A DNA stretch of 28,156 bases from positions 1-28,156 of the IMG/VR virus record IMGVR_UViG_3300027911_000055; one strand, 5' to 3'. Both the position numbers and the translations under genes were made by a program. Source of the stretch: a virus. Every line of letters starts with the position of its first letter. Position 1 is the stretch's first letter. Positions 15,046-23,732 of this stretch are shown here, one piece after another. The notes beneath the pieces are model-generated. The model saw nothing but the letters and a program-made list of their open reading frames with translations, was not told where the DNA came from and searched no databases.

Positions 15046-15506
15046 CAGGCCGGTTGTTTCTGCAAAAAGGCGGCGGTGCGGGTCAGGATGGCGAATTCGT
15101 CCAGGTCGATGTGAGTGATCTGTCAGGATCATTCGCTGCGTTTCCATCCGGTACCGTCATGCTGTTCCAGCAGACGGCGGCGCCGACGGGCTGGACCAAG
15201 ATCACCACCTATAACGACGTGGGTTTGCGGGTGGTGTCGGGCACGGCGGGCGCCGTCACCACTAATACCGCATTCTCCACGGTGTTTTCGCAATCGGCGA
15301 CCGGCGGCCATTCCCTCTCCATTGCCGAACTGGCGGCCCATACGCATTCGGCCCTCGTTACAGGCAGTACCGTTGTTCCTGCTATCCCTTGCGCGAACCA
15401 ATTGACGACGGGCAATACCGGATCGACCGGCAGCGGCACCGCCCATACTCACACGATCGCGCTGCAGCTCAATTACGTCGACTTGATTCTCGCTAGCAAA
15501 AATTGA
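15042..15506 (+). CDS. Tail collar domain protein (short)
   Basis: 154 residues. Residues 34-60 (FPSGTVMLFQQTAAPTGWTK) are the well-known opening of receptor-binding tail fibre ends of the collar type (P-x-G-x-V..F...AP.GW). It then has SLSIAELAAHTHSALVTG and a second T-H-T block near the C-terminus, typical of the His-rich metal-binding rungs in these fibre tips. The frame ends QLNYVDLILASKN, the usual conserved end. It probably forms or caps a short tail fibre. Overlaps the preceding gene by 4 bases. Confidence 0.75.
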   Translation: MTGRLFLQKGGGAGQDGEFVQVDVSDLSGSFAAFPSGTVMLFQQTAAPTGWTKITTYNDVGLRVVSGTAGAVTTNTAFSTVFSQSATGGHSLSIAELAAHTHSALVTGSTVVPAIPCANQLTTGNTGSTGSGTAHTHTIALQLNYVDLILASKN

Positions 15507-15516
15507 GGCTTAAAAC

Positions 15517-15819
15517 ATGACAAAATACACCATTGTCCCGGCGGATAACATGGTGATCATTGATGGCGAGGCGCATGTGGTCGATTGCGCGGCGGTCGAT
15601 CCAAAAATTCACGCCATCCAATGGTCCGGAACCGCCGGCTGGATCGAATTCGTCGATGCCGATCCCTATGATGGCCAATGCGATCCGCATCGGCCGCTGA
15701 CCGATTTCGCGCCCTGGCAGCATCTGATCGACGACTGGACGGCAGCGAAGGCCGCCGCCGCAACGCCGCCGCCAGCGCCGAAACCTGTCGGAGCCGGAGC
15801 GCATGTCATTGCAAGCTAG
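15517..15819 (+). CDS. Small tail-associated protein
   Basis: 100 residues. The motif IQWSGTAGWIEFVDADPY and the C-terminal FAPWQHLIDDWTAAKAAA resemble short proteins encoded after tail-fibre genes, in which a strand-rich N-terminus is followed by a helix. An Ala/Pro-rich tail follows. The last 17 bases overlap the cupin gene. It may be a fibre assembly factor, but I do not recognise a defined family. Confidence 0.55.
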   Translation: MTKYTIVPADNMVIIDGEAHVVDCAAVDPKIHAIQWSGTAGWIEFVDADPYDGQCDPHRPLTDFAPWQHLIDDWTAAKAAAATPPPAPKPVGAGAHVIAS

Positions 15820-16084
15820 TGAGCTGCGGACCGGCGGCCTGTCCGGCTTCGTCCTCACATTCGAGCATTCCGGCGACACGCTGCCGATGCACGATCACAC
15901 GGCGGCCGACGTTCACATTACCGTGGTGGCGCGCGGCCGGGTGCGAATTCATGGTCCCACCATCGGGTCGAACGACTATGCGGCCGGCGCGGTGATCGAT
16001 TTCGAAGCGGGCCATCCGCATGAAATCGTGGCGATCGACGACAATTCCCGCGTCGTCAATATCGTCAAGCAGGCTGTCCGATGA
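15803..16084 (+). CDS. Small cupin-fold protein
   Basis: 93 residues, a single cupin domain. Motif 1 is visible at H30, H32 and H38 (MHDHTAADVHITVVARG). Motif 2 is AGAVIDFEAGHPHEIVA with H71 and H73, giving the usual His cluster for metal binding. GGAG precedes the ATG, which lies inside the end of the previous gene. The stop overlaps the next gene's ATG. Small cupins occur in tail modules of alphaproteobacterial phages; whether this is structural or an enzyme acting on a sugar or surface compound is not known. Confidence 0.7.
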   Translation: MSLQASELRTGGLSGFVLTFEHSGDTLPMHDHTAADVHITVVARGRVRIHGPTIGSNDYAAGAVIDFEAGHPHEIVAIDDNSRVVNIVKQAVR

Positions 16085-16410
16085 ATGAAATCCCGCGTGC
16101 CAAGGCCGGTCTTATCTGTCCGCTGCACCGCAAGGCGATGGCGAAGGTCTGCCATACCTGTCCGTTATGGATTCAGATGCGCGGCAAGAATCCCAATACT
16201 GGCCAGGAAGCCGACGAATGGAATTGTGCGTTGGCATGGCTGCCGATGCTGTTGGTGGAAAATGCCCAAATTGGGCGCCAAGCCGGCGCGGCGGTGGAAA
16301 GCTTTCGCAATGAAATGGTCAGGACCGGAAACCGGATTATTTCGATGGCGAATGAGAAAAAGCAGATGGATAAACCAAGCAGCAATCTTATTGGTGAGCC
16401 ATTTGTGTGA
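16081..16410 (+). CDS. Cys/His-containing hypothetical phage protein
   Basis: 109 residues. The N-terminal half has ICPLHRKAMAKVCHTCPLW, then NCALAW, giving four Cys and two His in a spacing that could bind zinc. The C-terminal half is helical (NAQIGRQAGAAVESFRNEMV). It overlaps its neighbours at both ends (ATGA and TGTGA junctions), so it is translated as part of a coupled cluster with the cupin and the GNAT-like gene. This small family recurs in tail modules of related phages, without a known role. Confidence 0.65.
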   Translation: MNEIPRAKAGLICPLHRKAMAKVCHTCPLWIQMRGKNPNTGQEADEWNCALAWLPMLLVENAQIGRQAGAAVESFRNEMVRTGNRIISMANEKKQMDKPSSNLIGEPFV

Positions 16411-16817
16411 ATCATATTGTCTGCGTCGCGCCCGATCGCATCGCCGAAATCTGGCCTCATGTCCGTCCGTTCATTGAAAACGCTTTCCACAACGGTCGCG
16501 GCGACGATGACGCTGAAACCGTTCATCGCGATCTACTCTCCGGCTTCTCGCTGCTGTGGATCGCCTGGGACGAAGCGCAAGCGACGATCGCCGCCGCGGC
16601 CACGACCAAGCTGATCGACGTGGCGCGCGGCAAGGTCTGTCTAGTCACCGCATGCGGCGGCAGCGGTATCCAACGATGGGCGCATGGCCTCGCCGCGATC
16701 GAAGCGTACGCCAGGGCGGAAGGCTGCCGTTATGTGCGATTCGAGGGGCGCAAAGGTTTCAAGCGCGTGTTTCGCGATTATAGACAGCCTTGGATCGTGC
16801 TGGAAAAGCGGCTTTAG
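16407..16817 (+). CDS. GNAT-like acetyltransferase fold protein
   Basis: 136 residues, GTG start at 16407 overlapping the previous stop. The layout fits a small GNAT protein: an N-terminal helical part (IWPHVRPFIENAFHNGRGDD), strands LLWIAWDE and ARGKVCLVTACGGSG, a helix (AHGLAAIEAYARAEGC), then YVRFEGRKGFKRVFRDYR. The R/Q-x-x-G-x-G/A acetyl-CoA loop is not clear, so catalytic activity is uncertain. Similar 'phage GNAT' proteins lie beside tail genes in short-tailed phages. Stop is followed by AGGAG for the next gene. Confidence 0.55.
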   Translation: MNHIVCVAPDRIAEIWPHVRPFIENAFHNGRGDDDAETVHRDLLSGFSLLWIAWDEAQATIAAAATTKLIDVARGKVCLVTACGGSGIQRWAHGLAAIEAYARAEGCRYVRFEGRKGFKRVFRDYRQPWIVLEKRL

Positions 16818-16827
16818 GAGATAAATC

Positions 16828-17958
16828 GTGTCCGGCCAGACCACAACCCAACAGACGCAGCAATCGCAGACCCAGCCGTGGACGCCTGCGATTCCGATGC
16901 TCACCAACATCCTCGGGCAGATCGGCCAGGGCAACCTTGCCCCGACCGCCGCACAGACCGGTGCCGTCAATCAGATTGCCGGCGAGGCCGCCGGCACGCC
17001 GAGCTTTGCCGGCCAGGGCATCGGCACGGTCAACAATCTGTTCGGATCGAATACCAATCCGCAACAGAACATTCTTTCGAATGCCTACGGCAACGTTTCA
17101 TCGGCGCTGCGGCCGATGCTCGATCCCGGCTATACCAATCCGATGACCAATCCGAATCTTGGCGCCGCGATGAGCACGCTCAATTCGGATATCACCAATC
17201 AGACGGCGGGAGAATTCGCGGCGGCCGGGCGTCCGGTCGGCACCAATGCCGACGCTTCGCAGGCCATCGCGCGGGGTGTCTCGCAGGGCGAAGCCGGCCT
17301 GCTGACGAACGAGTTCAACACGCTCACCGGCAATCAGCTTGCCGCCGGCAATCAATTGACCGGCGCGGCCGGCGCCACGGCGGGCGGCTTGACGGCGCAG
17401 CAGCAGGCGCAATTGGCGAGCGAGTTGCAAGGCATGCAGGCTTCCGGCGCCATTCCGGGAATGCTGATGCAGCCCGGCATGGCGAACCTTGGCGCGGCCG
17501 GCATGCAGGCCGGCTTGCCCTGGATGAATCTGGCGCAGGCCGAAGGCTTGACGGTGCCGATCGCCGGCCTCGGAGCGGAATCGCAGGGGACCGGGACGAC
17601 GACGCAACAGCAATCGCCGTTCTCGAATATTCTCGGCGGGGCCATGGGAGGGCTGGGATTGCTCGGCGGCACCGGAGCGTTCGGGGCGAGTGGATGGCTG
17701 GCGCCGCTGATGCTTTCGGATGAACGCGCCAAGGAAGATATCCGGCCGATCGGGCTGCTATATGACGAGACGCCCGTGTTCTCCTATCGCTACAAAGGCG
17801 ACGCCACGCCGCGCATCGGACTTATCGCGCAGGATGTCGAGACACGGCGGCCGGATGCGGTGCGCGAGTTCGGCGGCGTCAAGGCGGTCGATTACGGTAA
17901 GGCGACCGAACGTGCCCGCATGATCGGCATGCTGGCGGATTTGCAGATGGCAGCATAA
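16828..17958 (+). CDS. Tail protein with C-terminal S74 self-cleaving chaperone domain
   Basis: 376 residues, GTG start with AGGAG 7 bases upstream. Residues 1-285 are uncharged, rich in Gln, Gly, Ala, Asn and Thr (ending LGGAMGGLGLLGGTGAFG). The last 80 residues are an S74 peptidase/intramolecular chaperone domain: LSDERAKEDIRPIG (S297, D298, K302), FSYRYKGDATPRIGLIAQDVE, then AVDYGKATERARMIGMLADL. This family helps trimerise fibres or spikes and then cuts itself off just before the conserved Ser. The N-terminal portion would thus be the mature virion part. Good match in order of motifs. Confidence 0.82.
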   Translation: MSGQTTTQQTQQSQTQPWTPAIPMLTNILGQIGQGNLAPTAAQTGAVNQIAGEAAGTPSFAGQGIGTVNNLFGSNTNPQQNILSNAYGNVSSALRPMLDPGYTNPMTNPNLGAAMSTLNSDITNQTAGEFAAAGRPVGTNADASQAIARGVSQGEAGLLTNEFNTLTGNQLAAGNQLTGAAGATAGGLTAQQQAQLASELQGMQASGAIPGMLMQPGMANLGAAGMQAGLPWMNLAQAEGLTVPIAGLGAESQGTGTTTQQQSPFSNILGGAMGGLGLLGGTGAFGASGWLAPLMLSDERAKEDIRPIGLLYDETPVFSYRYKGDATPRIGLIAQDVETRRPDAVREFGGVKAVDYGKATERARMIGMLADLQMAA

Positions 17959-17960
17959 CG

Positions 17961-18131
17961 ATGCCAATTGACCAAATCCGGGTTTTTCGTCAGGTCCAGA
18001 CATCGGATGGAAATATTAACATCATCATTGATGATCGTTGGGCGGCTTTGTTTCCAAAAGAAACTGCCGATCAGATTACATTTCTAGTCGAGCATGCGAA
18101 TCGTGCAATTTCGAAAATAAAAGGTGATTGA
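17961..18131 (+). CDS. Small hypothetical protein, 56 residues
   Basis: ATG 17961 starts 2 bases after the S74 gene and TGA ends at 18131, where the next ATG begins (TGATG). The sequence starts MPIDQIRVFRQVQTSDGN and has NIIIDDRWAALFP followed by a helix (EHANRAISKIKGD). It is AT-richer than the flanking genes. The exact fit and junction overlap support a real gene. Function unknown. Confidence 0.55.
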   Translation: MPIDQIRVFRQVQTSDGNINIIIDDRWAALFPKETADQITFLVEHANRAISKIKGD

Positions 18132-18649
18132 TGGCAATCGACTGGACGCAGTTCTTCAACCCGTCCGCCTGGGGCTCCTGGGCGCCTGGCCAACAAGGCA
18201 TTCTCAATCCGGCGGTGGCGGGTGCGCCGAATGCGCCGCAACCATCCGGGGGAATTGTTGGCCCCAGTGCGCCGCCGGCACAGATCGCGGGCGCCAACGC
18301 GCCGGGTGCGCCTCCGGTGCCGATGGCAGCGCCGCCCGCGCCAGCCGGTGGTCAAGTTGGCAATATCGGCTATGGCCTCGGCGTCGGGACGAATGGGCCG
18401 ATTCCGGCAGCGCCGGCTCCGCAGGCCAATCCTTCGACCGGCCAGAACTGGAACGGTCTGTTGCAGAAAGCCGCCTTGATGGCGCAGCCGTTAGGCGGCA
18501 CTGCGCCGCCGCCGCTGCAAATGGCGAAGCCGGTCGGGCCGGGGCAATTGCCGCCATCGATGGGCTGGAGTGGCGGCAATCCACCTCTCGGAAGCGTACC
18601 ACTATCCCGTCAGTTCAATCCTGGCATGCTCAACAATAATTGGATGTGA
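18131..18649 (+). CDS. Pro/Ala/Gly-rich virion-associated protein
   Basis: 172 residues from ATG 18131, which shares its A with the preceding TGA. After MAIDWTQFFNPSAWGSW the chain is a low-complexity Pro/Ala/Gly/Asn sequence with several GxxPxAP segments, probably disordered. It ends QFNPGMLNNNWM. Composition and position in front of two large Ala-rich proteins suggest it is one of a set of internal or ejected virion proteins. No defined domain. Confidence 0.6.
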   Translation: MAIDWTQFFNPSAWGSWAPGQQGILNPAVAGAPNAPQPSGGIVGPSAPPAQIAGANAPGAPPVPMAAPPAPAGGQVGNIGYGLGVGTNGPIPAAPAPQANPSTGQNWNGLLQKAALMAQPLGGTAPPPLQMAKPVGPGQLPPSMGWSGGNPPLGSVPLSRQFNPGMLNNNWM

Positions 18650-18658
18650 GAAATCGCC

Positions 18659-20359
18659 ATGGCGATGCTCGACATGCTTCAATTGCCAGACGGCTCCTAC
18701 GGCATGCCGGCGGCGCAGCCGATGGTCGATCCTTACACCGGGCGCGATCCGCGGGAGATTGCGGCGGAACGCCTGCGGCGCTCGATCCGCCGGCCGGCAC
18801 CGGCGGCGATCGATTATGGCGATTGGCAGAGTGGTGCGGCGCCGGTTCCGTTCACGCCCGGCGGTCCCGGCCTGGCCGATGCCGCAGCGGGCCTAGCAGC
18901 GCCGCCTGCCGCGCCCGCGCCGTCGCCCTTGCCGATGCCGGCCGCTGCGCCCGCACCTATGGGCGAGCCTCCTGCGGCGGCTCCAGGGCCGTCCGCGATG
19001 CCGCCATGGGAGGGCATGCTCAATGCGCCGCTGCCTGCGGACATCATGGGCGGCGGTTATCCGCGTCCCACGCCCGCTCCGGTACCGTCTCCGGCCGCTC
19101 TGCCGCCCGCCTCCGCGCCTGCTTCCGGCCCCATCGAGAAACCGGCATCGGTGCCGCCGACTTCGGTGCTCGGTCGCATGGCTAACGGCATCGGCGACAT
19201 GCTCAACAATCGGTCCTCGACCCTGCTTGCGCTCGGTGCCGGCCTGATGGGCTCGCAGAATATCGGGCAGGGACTGTCCCGTGGCTTTGCGGCGGCGATC
19301 CCGGCGCAGCAGGCCGACATCAAGCAGCAGCAGCAGAACCAGACCGTGGCGGCGTTGATCAAGCGCGGCATGCCGCCGGATGTTGCGCTGGCGGCGGCCG
19401 GCAATCCGGCCATCATGCAGCAGATCATCGGGCAGGTGTTCGGCCCGAAAGCCTTGCAGCATGTGACCGTCAAGGATCGCATGGGCAATGAAATCCCGAT
19501 GGCGTTCGATCCTTCAACCGGCAAATATACGCCGGCCAATACCGGCGGCGCCGCTTCGTCGCTGACGGCCGGTGATCCGACCAAGACCGGGGAGGACTAT
19601 CTCAAGACGCTCGATCCGCTGACGCAGAACGAGGTCAAGGCATTCGCCGAAGGCCGTGCGCCGGTGACCGCACGCAATCTGCAAACCATGCTGCCGCTGG
19701 TGACGCAATACGATCCGAGCTTCGATGCGACGCAATATCCGGTACGGCTGGCTACTCGCAAGAGCTACACCTCGGGCAAGGATTTCCAGGAAACCCAGGC
19801 GCTCAACACCGTCGCAGGGCATATGGGTCGCCTCGCTGATGCTGCGGAGGGACTCGGCAATACCGGATTCAAGCCATGGAATTACGTCAAGAATGCCGCC
19901 GCGGACATGACGGTCGGGTCACCGGCCTTGGTGAAGTTCCGCAATGATCTGGTGACGACGCAGAACGAACTCGCCAAAGCCTATCATGGCGGCCATGTTT
20001 CGGATTCCGCCTATAATGCCTTCAACAAGGCGATCGGCGAAGCCCAGACGCCGGCCGAATTGAAAACCGCGATCGGCGAAATCAGCGGCCTTCTGCAAAG
20101 CAAGATCGAAGCGAAGGAATCCGGCTACCGCAGTTCGATGGGCGCCGCGCCGCTGCCATCGGAATTCAAGGCGATCAATGACGAGGCGCGGCATTCGTTC
20201 CAGAAGATCGGCGATTGGGCGCATGGGGTGAAACCCGCGGCGGGCGAGGCGCCGGCACGTCCGGCGGCTCCGGCTTCGGGATTGCCCGGCTTCACTCCGA
20301 AGCCGGGCGGGACCTATCGCTGGGATGAGACAACTGGGCACATGATCGAAGTCAAATGA
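18659..20359 (+). CDS. Large internal virion / ejection-type protein
   Basis: 566 residues. Residues 1-180 are Pro/Ala-rich and probably disordered. Residues 180-250 contain a hydrophobic helix (RSSTLLALGAGLMGSQNIG) followed by a Gln-rich stretch (QQADIKQQQQNQTVAALIKRG). The rest is helical and charged (VSDSAYNAFNKAIGEAQTP), ending ETTGHMIEVK. Size, composition and position in the tail end of the late operon fit proteins injected with DNA by short-tailed phages (analogous to P22 gp7/gp16/gp20), but no direct homology is evident. Its stop overlaps the next start. Confidence 0.6.
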   Translation: MAMLDMLQLPDGSYGMPAAQPMVDPYTGRDPREIAAERLRRSIRRPAPAAIDYGDWQSGAAPVPFTPGGPGLADAAAGLAAPPAAPAPSPLPMPAAAPAPMGEPPAAAPGPSAMPPWEGMLNAPLPADIMGGGYPRPTPAPVPSPAALPPASAPASGPIEKPASVPPTSVLGRMANGIGDMLNNRSSTLLALGAGLMGSQNIGQGLSRGFAAAIPAQQADIKQQQQNQTVAALIKRGMPPDVALAAAGNPAIMQQIIGQVFGPKALQHVTVKDRMGNEIPMAFDPSTGKYTPANTGGAASSLTAGDPTKTGEDYLKTLDPLTQNEVKAFAEGRAPVTARNLQTMLPLVTQYDPSFDATQYPVRLATRKSYTSGKDFQETQALNTVAGHMGRLADAAEGLGNTGFKPWNYVKNAAADMTVGSPALVKFRNDLVTTQNELAKAYHGGHVSDSAYNAFNKAIGEAQTPAELKTAIGEISGLLQSKIEAKESGYRSSMGAAPLPSEFKAINDEARHSFQKIGDWAHGVKPAAGEAPARPAAPASGLPGFTPKPGGTYRWDETTGHMIEVK

Positions 20360-20652
20360 CCATCGAAGATTCCGGTCCCGATCACAGCGCATATCCGACC
20401 GGCGAACAGATCAGCCGGGAGTTTCTGCGCGGCGCTGCCGGCAGCGATATCGAACTGATCGATTGCAATTTCTGGGACCATAAGCGGCGGTTCGAGTTCG
20501 CGTTCAGGAAGGATGGGGTCGACGCGCTCATTTCCAAAAAGCTCCATCCAAGGAATGGCGGATTGGGAATGTGGGAGCGCGCTGCGCTGGCGATTGCTTT
20601 TGAACTTGGTCAGGCGGCGGCGATGGGTAAAATCGGACTTGTCGAATCATGA
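20356..20652 (+). CDS. Small hypothetical protein between ejection-type genes
   Basis: 98 residues, overlapping both neighbours by 4 bases (ATGA). The N-terminus is acidic (MTIEDSGPDHSAYPTGEQIS). The middle reads IELIDCNFWDHKRRFEFAFRK, and the C-terminal half is a mixed helix (MWERAALAIAFELGQAAAMG). No transmembrane segment. The coupled translation with two large virion genes suggests an assembly or chaperone partner; not recognised as a family. Confidence 0.6.
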   Translation: MTIEDSGPDHSAYPTGEQISREFLRGAAGSDIELIDCNFWDHKRRFEFAFRKDGVDALISKKLHPRNGGLGMWERAALAIAFELGQAAAMGKIGLVES

Positions 20653-22667
20653 CCATCAACGTCTCCGGCCCTGACGGGGTCACCATCCAATTCCCGGATA
20701 CGATGGACGGCGAGGCGATCAGCCGCGTCATGGCGCAGCATTTCGGCTCGCCGGAAGTCAAGGCGAAGGTGTCTCCGATTACGACTGGCGGAGTGGTTTC
20801 GGCGGCGCTCGATGTTCCGGTGCTCGGGCCGGTGGCGCGCAAGATCGATGCCGGATTGCGGGCACTCGGAGCACCGCTGACCAACCCAACAGGATTGATC
20901 GAACAGCGGCCGGAGCCGACATTGGGCGGGCGCTATAGCGCTGCACTGGAAAGTCTCGAAAAGCCGCTCCAGAAGTTCGAGGAAGAACATCCCGTCGCCG
21001 CTGGCCTCGCGAACGTGGCAGGCACCACGGCGGCCACGCTGCCGCTGGCGGCCACTGCTGCCGGCGCCCGTGTGCTAGGCCTCGGGGGGCGCACGCTCGC
21101 CTCCCAGATGGGCCAGGGGGCGGCCAGCGGCGCCGGCATCAATGCGGTGGATGCGGCATTGCGCGGCAATGATCCGCTGGCGGCGGCGGCGATCGGCGGC
21201 AGCATCGGCGGCGTCGTGCCGGGGGTGGCGCGAGCCATCAGCATTCCGGCATCGGCGGCAATCAATACGGTACGCGGCATCGTCAATACGCCCGAGGAAG
21301 CGGCACGGCGTGTCGGCACCGCCATCGGCATCGATCGCGCGGCCGGCGCGGCTGGATTAACCGATGCACAATTCGCCGCTGAGCAGGCGCGCGGCACGCC
21401 CGTCAACTTGATGGACCTCGGCGGCGAGACCACGCGGGCGCTGGCGCGCTCGGCGGCCAACACCTCGCCGGAAGGACGGCAAATACTCAACAAGGCGATC
21501 GATGACCGCTTCGCGACGCAATCGCAGCGGCTGTCGGACGATCTCAATTCGACCTACAATTATCCGAACGCCCATGCACAACAGCAGGCGCTCGATGTCG
21601 AGTCCCGCATCGTCAACCGGGCGAACTATAATCGCGCGATGAAGGAGGGCGAGGGTGGCCTGTGGTCGCCGGAGCTGGAGCGGCTGGCAGGCAGCGATGC
21701 GGTCGCGGGCGCGATGCAGAAAGCGGCCAGCGCCACCAAGGACGAGGCCATTATCGGCGGTTACGGGGCGATGAATCCGCGCATCACCTTCACGCCGGAT
21801 GGCCGCATGCAATTCACCAAGGGTCCGTCCGGCGTTCCGACCTATCCGGATTTGCGTTTCTGGGACCTGACGCGCCGGCATCTGACCGATGCGGCAACAC
21901 AGGCGCAGATGCGCGGGCAGGCCACGGAAGCGGCGCGGCTCGGCATCTTCGCTGGCCATCTCAATACCGAACTCGATAAGCTGGTGCCGAGCTATGCGCA
22001 GGCGCGTGCGGGCGCGGCGCATTTCTTCGGCGCAGAAAATGCGCTCGATGCCGGGCGCAAGTTCGCATTGGAGGGGCGTACCGATAATCGTGCCGCCCGC
22101 GATGCCCTCGATGCGATGCCCGACGTGCAGAAGAAACTGTTTCAGGACGGCTTTGCCGATGCGCTAATCCAGAAGATCAGGTCGGTTCCGGACCGGCGGA
22201 ACGTGGTCAACAGTATCGCCAATTCCGATACGGCCAAAGAGCAATTGCGCGTTGCGCTTGGAACGCAACGCGCCAATGAATTCATGGGCCGGCTTCACGT
22301 CGAAAACGTCATGGACGCCGCCCGCGGGGCGGTGCAGGGCAATTCAACCACGATCCGGCAATTGACCGAAATGGGGTTGGCGGGCGGCGCCAGCGGCTTG
22401 CTGTCGGGCGATCCGCAATCGGTGCTCAATGGAGCGCTGGTCTATGGCGCGCTTCGTCATGGTGCGACGGCGGCGCTCGCAGGCGTCAATCAGAAGGTGG
22501 CGACCGAAGTCGCGCGCCTGCTCACGTCCGGCAATCCGGGGCAGGTCCGTATCGGCATGAACATGCTGGGGCGCAATCCGCAATTGCTGGAAAGCCTGCG
22601 GCGCTTCAATGTCGCGTTCGCGCGATCCGCCAGCAGGCAGTTGCAGCCGGATCAGACGAAGCAATAG
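20649..22667 (+). CDS. Large internal virion / ejection-type protein
   Basis: 672 residues. The N-terminus (INVSGPDGVTIQFPDTMDGE, then AISRVMAQHFG) resembles the short domain that starts large virion proteins in many alphaproteobacterial phages. Residues 120-220 are Ala/Gly-rich with hydrophobic helices (VAGTTAATLPLAATAAGARV; AAIGGSIGGVVPGVARAIS). The remainder is long, helical and charged (ARSAANTSPEGRQILNKAID; FAHL/GHLNTELDKLVP-type). This mix of amphipathic and membrane-like helices suits a protein that crosses the host envelope during DNA entry. It ends exactly next to the stop of the opposite-strand gene. Confidence 0.65.
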   Translation: MTINVSGPDGVTIQFPDTMDGEAISRVMAQHFGSPEVKAKVSPITTGGVVSAALDVPVLGPVARKIDAGLRALGAPLTNPTGLIEQRPEPTLGGRYSAALESLEKPLQKFEEEHPVAAGLANVAGTTAATLPLAATAAGARVLGLGGRTLASQMGQGAASGAGINAVDAALRGNDPLAAAAIGGSIGGVVPGVARAISIPASAAINTVRGIVNTPEEAARRVGTAIGIDRAAGAAGLTDAQFAAEQARGTPVNLMDLGGETTRALARSAANTSPEGRQILNKAIDDRFATQSQRLSDDLNSTYNYPNAHAQQQALDVESRIVNRANYNRAMKEGEGGLWSPELERLAGSDAVAGAMQKAASATKDEAIIGGYGAMNPRITFTPDGRMQFTKGPSGVPTYPDLRFWDLTRRHLTDAATQAQMRGQATEAARLGIFAGHLNTELDKLVPSYAQARAGAAHFFGAENALDAGRKFALEGRTDNRAARDALDAMPDVQKKLFQDGFADALIQKIRSVPDRRNVVNSIANSDTAKEQLRVALGTQRANEFMGRLHVENVMDAARGAVQGNSTTIRQLTEMGLAGGASGLLSGDPQSVLNGALVYGALRHGATAALAGVNQKVATEVARLLTSGNPGQVRIGMNMLGRNPQLLESLRRFNVAFARSASRQLQPDQTKQ

Positions 22668-22967
22668 CTACAAGCCCAAATGGCGGATCAGTAATGCAAC
22701 CGCCAGCATCCCCAGCAGGATATAGGGCGTCGAGGTGTGGAAATATTCCCGCACTTCCTGTCCGGCTTCATAGGCCGAATAGGGTTCTCTGCCGTCTTTC
22801 TTGCGGTCGTTGTTTTCGATCCTGATGCCGATCCAGAATATCCCGACCATCATCAGGAACCATGGGATATAGCCGAGATCGACGATGGCATGGACGAACG
22901 GTTTGACGATAAGCGCCATCACGGCGATGAAAACGATGGTGAGAACCATCCGCATGATCATTGGCAT
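22668..22967 (-). CDS. Small three-helix membrane protein, opposite strand
   Basis: 99 residues from ATG 22967; the frame is open a further 12 codons upstream (TTG). It has hydrophobic helices at about residues 5-25 (VLTIVFIAVMALIVKPFV), 33-51 (YIPWFLMMVGIFWIGIRI) and 80-97 (YILLGMLAVALLI), joined by a charged loop (NNDRKKDGREPYSAYEAGQE). Its stop touches the stop of the preceding + gene and its start region lies in front of the next + gene, so it fills the gap precisely. Size and three membrane helices resemble a class I holin, and a putative muramidase follows. However, the reverse orientation and lack of a clear ribosome site leave its role open. Confidence 0.6.
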   Translation of the reverse strand: MPMIMRMVLTIVFIAVMALIVKPFVHAIVDLGYIPWFLMMVGIFWIGIRIENNDRKKDGREPYSAYEAGQEVREYFHTSTPYILLGMLAVALLIRHLGL

Positions 22968-23002
22968 GGCCGGGCATGTAGCATGCAATTGAGGGCTTGA
23001 CA

Positions 23003-23722
23003 ATGGCCGAATCAGCTTCGATCCGCACCAATAATCCCGGCGCCCAATGGTTCGGTCCGATCGCCCGCCAGTTCGGCGCGACGGGCGCGGAAGCGTTGCC
23101 GGGCGGCAACAATGCGGCGATATTCGACGATCCGGTCAATGGCGCGGCGGCGCAATTCGCGCTATGGGGCAAGAGCTATGCCGGCATGCCGCTGTCGGCG
23201 GCGATCGCGAAATGGTCGGGCGGTAATTCTTCGCCGGCTTATGCAGAATTCATCCAGAAGCAGACCGGGCTTTCGCCGGATACGGTCCTGACTCGTGACA
23301 CGTTGGCGGGACCGCAAGGGCTTGCGCTCGCCAAGGCGCAGGCGCGCTGGGAAGCCGGCAAGGAATATCCGCTGAGCGACGATCAGTGGCGGACGGCGCA
23401 GGCCAAAGCGTTTGGCGGCGCAGCGCAGCCGGCCGCCGATGCGTCTTCCATGCCCAGTACGAACCAGGGCGCCATTGCCGCATCGGTCCCAGCGGCGGCG
23501 CCTGGGGGGCCGGCGCCGGGGATGTCTCCTTCTGGGATGGGGATGCTCTCCGGCGCCGATCTGTCCGCGGATCAATCGAATGCTCCGAACATCGGCATGC
23601 TGGTCCAGCGCGCCCTCGCTATGGCGGGACCGCAGCAGATGCCGGCGCCGCCGCCGATCCAGTATGCGGTTCCGGCGGCGATGCGGGCGAGGCTTCAAGC
23701 GGCGGCTTTGGGACAAGGCTGA
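23003..23722 (+). CDS. Putative virion muramidase, PRD1 P5-like
   Basis: 240 residues or slightly fewer from ATG 23003, preceded by GAGGG. Residues 5-90 (SIRTNNPGAQWFGPIARQFG, IFDDPVNGAAAQFALWGKSY, LSAAIAKWSGGNSSPAYAEF) match the fold seen in 'structural protein P5'-type and VgrG-linked peptidoglycan-acting domains of many phages. The catalytic residues are not obvious to me, so enzymatic activity is inferred. Residues 145-240 are a Pro/Ala/Met-rich disordered tail ending MRARLQAAALGQG. As part of the late operon it may act on the cell wall during entry or lysis. Confidence 0.65.
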   Translation: MAESASIRTNNPGAQWFGPIARQFGATGAEALPGGNNAAIFDDPVNGAAAQFALWGKSYAGMPLSAAIAKWSGGNSSPAYAEFIQKQTGLSPDTVLTRDTLAGPQGLALAKAQARWEAGKEYPLSDDQWRTAQAKAFGGAAQPAADASSMPSTNQGAIAASVPAAAPGGPAPGMSPSGMGMLSGADLSADQSNAPNIGMLVQRALAMAGPQQMPAPPPIQYAVPAAMRARLQAAALGQG

Positions 23723-23732
23723 AAAGTCAAAT

